Below, one piece after another: positions 7,112-15,008 of a stretch of DNA of 48,393 nucleotides; within the stretch, counting starts at the first letter, position 1; each line of letters opens with the position of its first letter. The stretch is taken from the NCBI GenBank assembly GCA_027314595.1, contig DAHVAN010000081.1:1-48393 (forward strand), written 5' to 3'. Position numbers and translations under genes: made by a program. The DNA comes from Actinomycetota bacterium (lineage in GTDB: Bacteria > Actinomycetota > Actinomycetes > Streptosporangiales > Streptosporangiaceae). The notes beneath the pieces were generated by a model. The model was not told the DNA's origin. It saw only the letters and a program-made list of their open reading frames with translations, and did no database searches.

Positions 7112-8761
7112 ATGACTGATCTGTGGGAACTGGTGTGTGCAGGCTACGGGCCGCACATGACGCTGACCGTGCCTGGGCGTGGCTATAGCGCGCCCATGAC
7201 CGCCATCTTGCGGGCGGCGGAGGGTACCGCCGGGCATATCGAACAGGTGGCAGCTGGCCGTCAGCCGGGGCGCGTCGGGCTCCTGCTCGACAACGGCGAG
7301 CCCTGGGTCCGAGGGCTGCTCGCGCTCTGGCGTCTTGGCGCGACGGCTGTGCCGCTGCCGCTGCCAGCGGGTTTCACCGGGCCTGCCGCCTACCTGGCGC
7401 AAGTTGGAGACATCTGCGCCGATGCCGGCCTGGACGCCATCCTCGTGGACTCCTCCACCGTCCTGGCCGCGAGCCTTGGCCGGATAGGCCCCGCGCTGAT
7501 CGACATAACCGACCCGATGGCGGGGTTCGCGCCGCCGGCTGGCGGCGCCCGGCTCCGTGGCAGTGCCGTCATCCAGTACACCTCAGGTAGCACGTCCCGG
7601 CCCAAGGGGGTCGTGCTGACGCAGGACAACGTGATGGCCGGAATTGAGATGCTCTGGCGGGCAACCGGATCCAGGCAGGGGGATTCGCTCGGCCTGTGGC
7701 TTCCGCTTTACCACGACATGGGGTTGTTCTCGCTGTTGAGCGCCCTGGTGCATGGCATGTCGCTGTCGCTGTGGAGGCCCCGCGAGTTCATCCGCCGGCC
7801 CATGGAGTGGCTTAGGCAGTTCGCGGCCGCTGGCTGCACGACAACCACGGCGCCGAACTTCTTCTACGACATCCTGGCGGAGGCGGCACGCGAAGGTGTG
7901 CCCGATGACATCGACCTGTCCGCATGGCGAATAGCCGTCAACGGCGCGGAGCCGGTCAGGCCTCGCACGCTGGCGGCATTTACTGAGGCGTTCGCCGGGT
8001 GCGGGCTCAGGCCGGGGTTGCTCAGGCCCGCGTACGGACTGGCAGAGGCTACGCTGCTCGTCTGCATGGTCCCGCCCGGCGATGAGCCCCGGAGCCTGCG
8101 GCTGGAGCGATCGCACACCAGCGCCGGCGCGCGCGTCCGGTTGGCGGCGAGCGATGACGATGGTGCGCGCACCGTCGCGTCCTGCGGCCGGCTGGTCCCG
8201 CCCATGCGACTGCGGATACGAGACGGTGATGGACAAGACTGCCCGGACGGCGTGGTCGGCGAGGTGCAGATCGCCGGACCCTCGGTCACGGCGGGGTACC
8301 TGGGTGTCGAGGCGCCGGCGCAGCCGTTCACGTGCGACGGGTGGCTGCGGACCGGCGACCTCGCCTTCATGTGGGAAGGCGAGGTGTATCTGGTTGGCCG
8401 GATCAAGGACATGATTGTCATCCGGGGGGTGAACTACTACCCGGAAGATGTCGAAGAGGTCGTCCGCGCGGTGCCCGAGGCCCGCGGCCTTTGCGCCGCG
8501 TTCGCCTGGGTGGACGAAGAGGACGAGCGCATCGTGGTGCTCTGGGAAACGCAGCTCGGCGCCGAGGCCGCCGCGACGACCAACGTCGCGATACGCGGAC
8601 GGATCCGGGAGCACCTCGGCCTGGACGCCGTCGATGTCGTGGCCGTGCCGCCCCGGACGATCCAGGTCACCAGTTCCGGGAAGGTCAAGCGCGCTCAGAC
8701 GCGTGAGGCCTGGCGCGGGCGGCCCACGGGAAACGACCGGGATGGCTCGGTAAGTGGCTAG
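7112..8761 (+). CDS. Fatty-acyl-AMP-ligase (FAAL)-like adenylate-forming enzyme
   Basis: The 549-residue protein starts at ATG 7112 after a GGGAGAG ribosome-binding site. It has the adenylation core motifs in order: YTSGSTSRPKG (about 156-166), PLYHDMGL, NGAEPVRP, YGLAEATL, GWLRTGDLAF, GRIKDMIVIRGVNYYPEDVE and the terminal SSGKVKR lysine motif. The YHDMG and NYYPEDVE strings and the length are typical of FAALs, which make acyl-adenylates and pass them to acyl carrier proteins rather than CoA. The FAAL-specific insertion cannot be verified by eye. The gene overlaps the following SRPBCC gene (GTG 8754) by 8 bp, so the two are probably translationally coupled. It may feed a fatty or aromatic acid to one of the carriers at 14.7-16.3 kb. 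Confidence 0.87.
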   Translation: MTDLWELVCAGYGPHMTLTVPGRGYSAPMTAILRAAEGTAGHIEQVAAGRQPGRVGLLLDNGEPWVRGLLALWRLGATAVPLPLPAGFTGPAAYLAQVGDICADAGLDAILVDSSTVLAASLGRIGPALIDITDPMAGFAPPAGGARLRGSAVIQYTSGSTSRPKGVVLTQDNVMAGIEMLWRATGSRQGDSLGLWLPLYHDMGLFSLLSALVHGMSLSLWRPREFIRRPMEWLRQFAAAGCTTTTAPNFFYDILAEAAREGVPDDIDLSAWRIAVNGAEPVRPRTLAAFTEAFAGCGLRPGLLRPAYGLAEATLLVCMVPPGDEPRSLRLERSHTSAGARVRLAASDDDGARTVASCGRLVPPMRLRIRDGDGQDCPDGVVGEVQIAGPSVTAGYLGVEAPAQPFTCDGWLRTGDLAFMWEGEVYLVGRIKDMIVIRGVNYYPEDVEEVVRAVPEARGLCAAFAWVDEEDERIVVLWETQLGAEAAATTNVAIRGRIREHLGLDAVDVVAVPPRTIQVTSSGKVKRAQTREAWRGRPTGNDRDGSVSG

Positions 8762-9305
8762 CGGGAACACATCCGGTAGCGGCCAGGATCCGGAACCGGA
8801 TCCGATGCTCCGGCTGCGCCTCGCGACAGCGGCGCTTGACGGGGCCGTATGCACGCAGGGACACATCCCTTTCCCGCCGGGCCAAGTCTGGGATGTGCTA
8901 GGCGACCTGGAGGGCGAACTGCCGCGCATAGTCCCGTTGATGCGGTCGTTCCGTATCATCGGTATCGACGACCGCGTCATGCGCACGCACGCGACCAGTG
9001 TCCTGGGATGCCGGGCCTACTTCGATGTCAGGCTGCGGGACAGGTTCCTTCTCATGCAGAGCAGGTGCGTGGCGGTCGGCGTGGCAGTCAGCCCCGAGCG
9101 GGCGGGGACTCGCCTGATGCTGGTGTTCTGGATGCCCAGGCCGCGGCAGGCACGGGCACGGGCGGCATTCGCGACGCTGCTCGCGGCACGCTCGCGGGTC
9201 CTGATCGAGCGCCTGGACCGCAGGTTGCGGACGGGCGGCCCGGGGCGGGGGCAGGTGTCAGGTCCAGGCCCGGCGGAAGATGCGCCGGGCACGAAACAGC
9301 CGTGA
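8754..9305 (+). CDS. SRPBCC (START/polyketide-cyclase-like) protein B
   Basis: The 183-residue protein begins at GTG 8754, overlapping the ligase stop. The SRPBCC-like part (about 25-165) shows HIPFPPGQVWDVLGDLEGELPR, CRAYFDVRLRDRFLLMQSR and AGTRLMLVFWM. It aligns with the protein at 6333-6803 over nearly its whole length, so the two arose by duplication. A Gly/Pro-rich tail ends the chain. Its last 48 bp overlap, tail to tail, the 3' end of the ECF sigma gene. Coupling to the FAAL-like gene suggests it handles the ligase substrate or product; this is inference. Confidence 0.72.
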   Translation: MASGNTSGSGQDPEPDPMLRLRLATAALDGAVCTQGHIPFPPGQVWDVLGDLEGELPRIVPLMRSFRIIGIDDRVMRTHATSVLGCRAYFDVRLRDRFLLMQSRCVAVGVAVSPERAGTRLMLVFWMPRPRQARARAAFATLLAARSRVLIERLDRRLRTGGPGRGQVSGPGPAEDAPGTKQP

Positions 9306-9782
9306 CCGGACTGTCCCGACAGGCACTTCAAGCAGGTGGCTGACCGACTGCTCGTCCAGGCCCTCTATGTCCCTGAGCACGAGCACCGCCCGATGCTCGG
9401 GGGACAGCCTGCGCAGGACGTCGTTGATGTCGACGATAAGCTCCGCGGACCCAGGCTGGGGTATCTCGGCCAGTTCAGCCTGGGAGATCCGGTTATTGCG
9501 GGCAGCCACCCTGACCGCCTCCCGGGTCGCGATGGCGCGCACCCATCCGAACAGCGCCGAGGGCTCCTTGAGCTGCCGGATGCGGCGGAAGATCGCGATC
9601 ATTGCTTCCTGCGTGGCATCAGGCCCGTCCTGCATGGCGATCGATCCGCACAACCGGCTGACATACGGGGCGAGCAGGTCCAGCAATTCATCCATGGCGA
9701 GCACGTCGCCATTTTGTGCCCGCAGCACTATGGCGGTTGTCTCGTCGTTGCCCTGTCTGCCCTGAGCGAGCCTATCTTCCAT
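9258..9782 (-). CDS. ECF-type RNA polymerase sigma factor
   Basis: The 174-residue protein from ATG 9782 has a GGAG box six bases upstream; an ATG at 9794 is possible but lacks one. Sigma region 2 is visible as LLDLLAPYVSRLCGSIAM and ATQEAMIAIFRRIRQL plus FGWVRAIATREAVR. Region 4 reads LSPEHRAVLVLRDIEGL, then SVSHLLEVPVGTVRSRLFRAR, a clear helix-turn-helix. No anti-sigma gene adjoins it: its 3' neighbour is convergent and its 5' neighbour is a broken phosphopantetheinyl transferase. The AT-rich stretch at about 9879-9905 may carry its promoter. It is a candidate cluster-situated regulator. Confidence 0.92.
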   Translation of the reverse strand: MEDRLAQGRQGNDETTAIVLRAQNGDVLAMDELLDLLAPYVSRLCGSIAMQDGPDATQEAMIAIFRRIRQLKEPSALFGWVRAIATREAVRVAARNNRISQAELAEIPQPGSAELIVDINDVLRRLSPEHRAVLVLRDIEGLDEQSVSHLLEVPVGTVRSRLFRARRIFRRAWT

Positions 9783-9860
9783 GGTGCGCTCCATAAAGTC
9801 GCTGGTCGTGCAGGATGGAGCTGTCGCCTCAGCTGTCCCCGGCCGTTTCCAAAGACGCCG

Positions 9861-10369
9861 CTAGGTCCACCAGGCCTCAGATTCTTCATAGATATTTTTA
9901 ATAGCGGCAGGGACGTGGCAGACATGGATTGCCATGTCGGGCACGCCCGCGGCGCGGCGATGGCGATGCCGGCGGAGTGGCTGATGGATCCTACGGCCGA
10001 GGCCGGCATGCGAGGGCGGCGTCCGGAAAACCCGATTGGGCCGCCCGGGTCGAGGCCGATGCCAGCAAGCCCGTTATGCAGTGCCCTGCGACCGATCAGA
10101 AAGTCACTCCTGCGTTCGGGGACGAGGCGAGTTGCCAGGCGGTACTCCTCGGGTGAGGTGCGCACGGCCTCCCGATCCCAGAGTGAGGCGATGCCGAACC
10201 CAACGTCGGCGCCTCGCCGGCGGCGGTCGAGCAAGGCGCGGAGAATGGTCGCGCGGTCGGCGGGCGCGGTCGGCGGGCAACGGCCGGTACCTGGTACGTC
10301 GCGTTTATGACCGGCGGTCCGGCAGGTCGCGGGGTCGGTGAAGGTCAGTGCTGTACGGTCCGTAGCCAT
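9861..10369 (-). pseudogene. Broken Sfp-type 4'-phosphopantetheinyl transferase
   Basis: From ATG 10369 (AAGGCGGAAG ribosome-binding site) about 140 codons match the N-terminal half of Sfp/EntD-type transferases: VPERRSDFLIGRRALHNGL, GRRPRMPASAVGSISHSAGIAIAA. The homology then stops near nt 9950. In the -1/+1 neighbouring frame a short continuation, PDMAIHVCHVPAAIKNIYEE, looks like a degraded version of the GIDVE metal-binding strand, and it ends at a stop at 9861-9863. The normal C-terminal half with the Mg-binding Asp/Glu and the ExxxK motif is missing. Full-length enzymes run about 220-250 residues. The frameshift plus truncation indicate loss of function. Such an enzyme would have been needed to prime the two carrier proteins of this cluster. 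Confidence 0.68.
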
Positions 10370-10674
10370 CGCTTCCGCCTTGGGCCGATGGACCGTGAGC
10401 AGGCCGGTGCTCCGGAGTCAGTCACAGCGATCCCCTGTTAGTTCAGGCCTCCATTTTAGTTGGCCACCAATGATAGTGGAGGCGGTTTAGGGCATCCCAC
10501 ACTCCCCATTCCGGGAAATTCATGGCAGCTTACCGATCCCGTAGCCGATCAATCCCCTATAGTCACGGGCCCGCGTTTCGGGTTATTCCGGGCGCGCGAC
10601 GTTCGGGCCGGCGTTGGCTGTGGCGTCGATGGTTTCCCGTTGCGGTTGTGGTGAAATGAGCGTATCGGGTGCGG
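10370..10674. other. Intergenic region with nested inverted repeats
   Basis: These 305 bp lie between the stop of the MMPL gene and the start of the broken transferase, both on the minus strand. Arms GCCTCCA (10447-10453) and TGGAGGC (10477-10483) enclose a smaller TTGG/CCAA pair, so a stem-loop or operator is possible. An open frame at 10460-10654 has no recognisable features and was not called. The AT content is above that of the neighbours. Confidence 0.35.
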
Positions 10675-12897
10675 TCACAGGTCGGCTGAAACCGGCTCGC
10701 CGGTCGGCGTCGTGGTGCTGGGGCGTTCGGCGAGCGATGGTGCCGGGAGCCAGCCCAGCCAGCGCGGCAGGAGCCAGTTCGCCTCGCCGAGCAGCTGCAT
10801 GCAGGCAGGAAGCAGCACCGTGCGGACAATGGTGGCATCGATAAGCACGGCGGCGGCCATGCCGAGGCCTGCCTCCTTCATGGACAGCTCCGGGGTCGTG
10901 CCGAAGACGGCCGCCACGGCGATCATCACGACGGCCGCGCTAGTGATCACTCCGGCGCTGCTGGTGACGCCCTCGCGGATGGCCTGCGCTGTGGTGAGCC
11001 CGCGGCTGCGCGCTTCCCTGACCCGGCTGACCACGAACACGTGGTAGTCCATGGATATGCCGAACAGGATCACGAACATGAACAGCGGCACCCACGAGGT
11101 AATGCCGCCGTTCGTGGTGAAGCCGAGCAGGCCGGCTCCCAGCCCGTCTTGGAAGACCAGGACGACCAGCCCGTAGGCGGCGCCTACCGAGGCTATGTTC
11201 AGCAGCAGCGTCAGGCCGGCGATGGTCACTGAGCTGAACGCCGTCAGCATCATGAGGAAGGTGAAGATGAGCACGAAGGCGGCCACCAGCGGTGCGGTCT
11301 TGGCGAGTTGCGCGGCGGTGTCCACCGATATTGCCGTGGTTCCGGTGACGGCTACCGTGGCGTCTTTCGCGCCGGTGAAGGCGGCCGGGATGACATCGGT
11401 CCTCAGTACGGCCAGGGCGTTCTCCGACCGCTGATCGGTGCCGTTGCCCGCTAGCCCCACTGTCACCAAGGCGATGGTGCGCCGGGGATTGACCTGGCTG
11501 GTAACCGCGGGGCTGAAGTCACCGGCGTGTCGGATGATGCCCTGGCGCAGGGCCGCAATCGCCGCCTTCACCGGCTCGGCGCTCACGTCGGGCGCGGCCA
11601 CCACGATCTGGGCTGGCGCCGCGCTGTCGGGGAAGCTCTGCTGTAGCTGCTGATAGGTGCGCAGCACCGGCAGCTGGCTGGCGCTGAGGTCGGCAAGGCC
11701 GGAGTTCGACAGCCTGAGTCCGAAGGCGGGTGATGCCAGGGCGCCAAGCGCCGCCGTGGCGATCGCGAGCGCTACGACGGGACGGCGCAGGACGCTCCCG
11801 ACAACGGCCGCCATCATGCCGCCGCGGCGCACGCTGGCACGGCGCCTTCGCAGCGGCAGGCGCCCTTTGTCGACCCGGTCGCCGAGCAGGGACAGCACCG
11901 CGGGCAAGACGGTCACCGATCCCACCACCGCCATCGCGACCGCGATGATGGTGGCCTGCGCCATCCCGTCCTCGATGCCCTTGCGGGTGAAGAACAGGCC
12001 CGCCAGGGCGATGATGACGGCCGTGCCGGAAATCAGCACCGAGCGTCCCGAGGTGGCGGCCGCCGCTTCCACAGCCGCCGTGCTCGGCTTGCCCGCTGAT
12101 CGTTCCTCGCGGTAACGCCGCAGGTAGAACAGGGAGTAGTCGACTCCTACGGCGATGCCGATCAGTGTCATCACCGACTTGCCGTTGATGTCGACGTTGA
12201 TGAGATAACTGGCCAGCGCGACCATACCGCCGGCGCCGATCACCACCGTCGCCGCGAGCAGCAGCGGCAGCACGGCCGCGACCGCCGCGCCGAAGGCCAG
12301 CAGCAAGATCACCAGGGTTACCGGGAATGAGTACATCTCCGCGGTGGCGTAGTCCTTGTTCAGCTTGTCGTTATAGAGCTTGCTGAATGTGGCGTCGCCG
12401 AACGGCGCAATCTCGATGCCTGGGTGCCGGAGCTGCACCGCGGAGAGCGCGTCAAGCAGCGGTCCCACCCGGGAGGGAGCGGTGCTGGCCTGGCCGGTCA
12501 TCTCGTAACTGACCAGGACAGAATGGCGGTCGGCGGATATCTCGTCAGCGTTTTGCGGCAGCAGGGGCGAGGCCACCGCGAGCGTCAGGCCGCTGCGCTG
12601 CAATGTGCTGACGGTGTCACGGATAGCGGACAGGAAGGCAGGGGCGCCAACCGAAGCGGGGCTGTGCAGGAACACGCCCTCCTGCGACGGCAGATCGAAC
12701 CCTGCCCGGTCCAGCATCTGCTGAGCTTGCCGGGATTGCCCGTTGGTCATCTCCACCGCGGTCAGCCCGTGCGTGCCTGACCACTGGCCGGCTATGACCG
12801 CCACGATGACCAACGCCAGCCATAGGCCGACGGCCATCGCGCGGTGGGAAGCGCTCCAGCGTCCTATCGTGGCGGCGATGTTGCGGTTGCCTCGCAC
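10675..12897 (-). CDS. MMPL/RND-family membrane transporter
   Basis: The 740-residue protein starts at GTG 12897 behind an AGGAGA site. One N-terminal membrane helix (about 20-37) is followed by an extracytoplasmic loop. A first helix bundle (about 180-350) contains GIAVGVDYSLFYLRRYREE. A second large loop and a second bundle (about 525-700) contain MFVILFGISMDYHVFVVSRVREARSRG; the duplicated G-x-x-x-DY-x-FxxxRxRE motif is diagnostic for MMPL proteins. Relatives such as mycobacterial MmpL export lipids and hydrophobic products using proton motive force. It is transcribed divergently from the carrier-protein operon and probably exports the cluster product or confers self-protection. It is somewhat shorter than the large MmpL lipid exporters. 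Confidence 0.92.
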   Translation of the reverse strand: MRGNRNIAATIGRWSASHRAMAVGLWLALVIVAVIAGQWSGTHGLTAVEMTNGQSRQAQQMLDRAGFDLPSQEGVFLHSPASVGAPAFLSAIRDTVSTLQRSGLTLAVASPLLPQNADEISADRHSVLVSYEMTGQASTAPSRVGPLLDALSAVQLRHPGIEIAPFGDATFSKLYNDKLNKDYATAEMYSFPVTLVILLLAFGAAVAAVLPLLLAATVVIGAGGMVALASYLINVDINGKSVMTLIGIAVGVDYSLFYLRRYREERSAGKPSTAAVEAAAATSGRSVLISGTAVIIALAGLFFTRKGIEDGMAQATIIAVAMAVVGSVTVLPAVLSLLGDRVDKGRLPLRRRRASVRRGGMMAAVVGSVLRRPVVALAIATAALGALASPAFGLRLSNSGLADLSASQLPVLRTYQQLQQSFPDSAAPAQIVVAAPDVSAEPVKAAIAALRQGIIRHAGDFSPAVTSQVNPRRTIALVTVGLAGNGTDQRSENALAVLRTDVIPAAFTGAKDATVAVTGTTAISVDTAAQLAKTAPLVAAFVLIFTFLMMLTAFSSVTIAGLTLLLNIASVGAAYGLVVLVFQDGLGAGLLGFTTNGGITSWVPLFMFVILFGISMDYHVFVVSRVREARSRGLTTAQAIREGVTSSAGVITSAAVVMIAVAAVFGTTPELSMKEAGLGMAAAVLIDATIVRTVLLPACMQLLGEANWLLPRWLGWLPAPSLAERPSTTTPTGEPVSADL

Positions 12898-13112
12898 TTG
12901 CGCGTCTCCTGTTCTCCGCCCCGGGCCGCTAGCCTGGCTCGGCCGCGGCTGAGCCGGCTCTCGTAAGGAGGAGGAGGAGCCGCGGCATCAGAACGTTCCG
13001 TCGCTTTCCCGTGCCCGCCCGTCCGTTGCCGCTTTTTCCCGGATCACGGGGAACGCCGCCCGCCCGCGGGGCCTCCTAAAGAGCGATGTCCTTCGCGGAA
13101 AGGGAGAACCGC
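12898..13112. promoter_or_regulatory. Divergent promoter region for MMPL and carrier-protein operons
   Basis: The 215-bp gap between the two divergent starts must hold both promoters. A purine-rich run AAGGAGGAGGAGGAG lies near 12965-12980 without a start codon at ribosome-binding distance. No clear -35/-10 pair or long palindrome could be picked out by eye. Confidence 0.4.
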
Positions 13113-14717
13113 ATGCCTTCAACTGTCGACCTCAATACCGATGTGCTGGCCACACTGCGACCGAGCGCGCCGTTCGGGGCGATGCCGGGCCTGGCCGCGG
13201 ATAAGTTCCCTGACGCGCCGTTCCTCACCGACGGGGCATGGCCGATCGCCGGCCGCACCGTCACCACCGCCGGTGAGCTGGCCGGTGTCGTGGACGACTT
13301 CGCCGACCGGTTGTGGGCGGCGGGCGTGCGGGCCGGTGACGTGATCGCGGTCATCCAGCGCAACCACGTCGAGGTCGAGGCAGCGATGTGCGCCATCGGG
13401 AAGATCGGCGCCCTCCCCGCGCTGTTGCACCCCGCCATGGATCCGGGCGAGATGCTGGAGTGCCTCGCCCGGCTGGGCACTGCCCGCGTCCTGGTGGATG
13501 CCGATGGGCTCGCCCACCTCATGGGTGTCAGGAACGCGCTGCGATCGCTGGCGGTACGGATAATCTGCTGGTCGGAAACGAACATGGACTGGGTTGTGCC
13601 GGCGGTCGAGCGGGGCCATCACGTGGCCAGCCCGCGCGGCGACGACGAGTGGTTCGTCATCACCCATTCCTCCGGCACCACCGGGACGCCGAGGCTGGCC
13701 GCGCACTCAACCCGGTCCCTGTTCGGGATGGTCGCGCCCAACGTTATGATCATGCGCGCTCAGTACGACAGCCATGATCTGTCTGCCAGGCACCTGTCGT
13801 GGGTGCATGCCCGCACGATCGCGGGCATGCTGGCCACCCTGGAGACGGGGACGTCGGCGCTCGCCATCACCGATCCACGGCCCGCGCACGTCAAGGACGT
13901 CTTGCTACGGCACCGCCCGACGGCACTGGAGACCCACCCCAACATCTTTATCCAGTGGGAGGTGCTGGCCGACGACCCGGACCGGCCGCTCGCGTCGGTG
14001 GAGCGCTTCGTGAGCACGTTCGACGCGATGCACCCGCGTACGGTGCGCACGCTGCTGGCAGGGTCGGACAAGCCCGGCGCGCATTATCTGCAGGCCTACG
14101 GCCAGACCGAGTCGGGGCCGGTCACGCTCGGCATCATCGGGCGCGACCAGGCACCTGCCTACTCGCCGCGTAACGTCGGCTACACCGGTCCCGGCTATGA
14201 GGCGAGGGTGGTCGACCCAGGAGGCAACCCCCTTCCCGCCGGTGAGATCGGGCAGCTGCAGACCAGGTCACGTGGCCGTATGCGGGGGTACGTCGGTGAG
14301 GACGTCCCGATGATCGCCGACGACGAGTGGTGGCCGATGGGGGATGTCGGCCGGATGCTTCCCGATGGGGCAGTGGAGCTGCTGGACCGGGTGGCAGATC
14401 ACGTCGATGGCACCGATAGCCTGCTGGAGGTCGAGGACTCGCTGCTTGACCGGCTGCCAGAGCTGGTGGAACTGGTGCTGGTCCGCACGCGCGAGGACGG
14501 CGGCCTTGTCGCCATCGCCTGCCCGCGGGCCGGCGGCGACCGCCGCGCCGAGCGGTTTGACAAGGCCGTGGCCGAGCTTGGTTTCCGCGAGCCGATCCCG
14601 GTGCGGTTCTGGGACTGGGAGGCGCTGCCGCTGACCGGTACCTACAAGGTCCGTCGCGGCGTCTTGCGCCGCAGGCTCGCGGCATGGGCGGCGGCGGCCG
14701 GCCAGGAGAAGTCGTGA
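13113..14717 (+). CDS. AMP-dependent acyl ligase 1 (adenylate-forming enzyme)
   Basis: ATG 13113 is chosen (534 residues) because GGAAAGGGAGAA sits just upstream; an ATG at 13086 lacks a good site. Adenylation motifs are present but non-canonical: THSSGTTGTPR at about 183-195 (Arg where most have Lys), a YGQTES adenine-binding motif near 329-334, PMGDVG in place of TGD, and a terminal TYKVRR lysine motif near 510-515. It activates a carboxylic acid as an adenylate and probably loads a carrier or CoA. It is a close paralogue of the ligase at 25046-26761; both share ETHPN/ECHPN and TFDA-HPRT. It overlaps the next gene, a carrier protein, by four bases, so that carrier is its likely partner. The substrate is not deducible. 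Confidence 0.85.
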   Translation: MPSTVDLNTDVLATLRPSAPFGAMPGLAADKFPDAPFLTDGAWPIAGRTVTTAGELAGVVDDFADRLWAAGVRAGDVIAVIQRNHVEVEAAMCAIGKIGALPALLHPAMDPGEMLECLARLGTARVLVDADGLAHLMGVRNALRSLAVRIICWSETNMDWVVPAVERGHHVASPRGDDEWFVITHSSGTTGTPRLAAHSTRSLFGMVAPNVMIMRAQYDSHDLSARHLSWVHARTIAGMLATLETGTSALAITDPRPAHVKDVLLRHRPTALETHPNIFIQWEVLADDPDRPLASVERFVSTFDAMHPRTVRTLLAGSDKPGAHYLQAYGQTESGPVTLGIIGRDQAPAYSPRNVGYTGPGYEARVVDPGGNPLPAGEIGQLQTRSRGRMRGYVGEDVPMIADDEWWPMGDVGRMLPDGAVELLDRVADHVDGTDSLLEVEDSLLDRLPELVELVLVRTREDGGLVAIACPRAGGDRRAERFDKAVAELGFREPIPVRFWDWEALPLTGTYKVRRGVLRRRLAAWAAAAGQEKS

Positions 14718-15004
14718 GCGCCGCGCCGGGGCTCGGCCAGCGGCCGGAGGCTGACGAGGATGTTCTGTCCATAGTGCTGGATGCGCTGGCGACGCACGCC
14801 GGGGTTGATCCCAGCCGGATCGGCCTGAATGAGCCGCTGTCCGCGATACCGGGAATCGAGTCCGTGACGGCGCTGCGTGCGATCACCGCGGTTGAAGACG
14901 CATGCGGCGTGCTGATACCCGATGATTTCCTGTTCGAGACTGCCACCGTGGCGCAGTTCTGTCATCAGGTAGCCGAACTGCGCCGCGCCAGGCCCGCCGG
15001 GTGA
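14714..15004 (+). CDS. Discrete acyl/peptidyl carrier protein 1
   Basis: From GTG 14714, which overlaps the ligase stop as GTGA and has GGAGAAG upstream, the protein has 96 residues. It has the four-helix carrier pattern: VLSIVLDALATHAGVDPSRIGLNEPL, then PGIESVTAL and a C-terminal FETATVAQF helix. Ser50 in GIESV is the expected phosphopantetheine site, though the usual preceding Asp is Glu here. It is translationally coupled to ligase 1 and precedes the transglutaminase-like gene by four bases. It would hold the acyl group made by ligase 1. It needs a phosphopantetheinyl transferase, and the local one is broken. Confidence 0.82.
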   Translation: MSAAPGLGQRPEADEDVLSIVLDALATHAGVDPSRIGLNEPLSAIPGIESVTALRAITAVEDACGVLIPDDFLFETATVAQFCHQVAELRRARPAG

Positions 15005-15008
15005 CGCG

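Noticed and set aside
10460-10654. Small plus-strand open frame of 64 codons
   Set aside because: It has no ribosome-binding site, family resemblance or codon bias. It lies in the region with inverted repeats.
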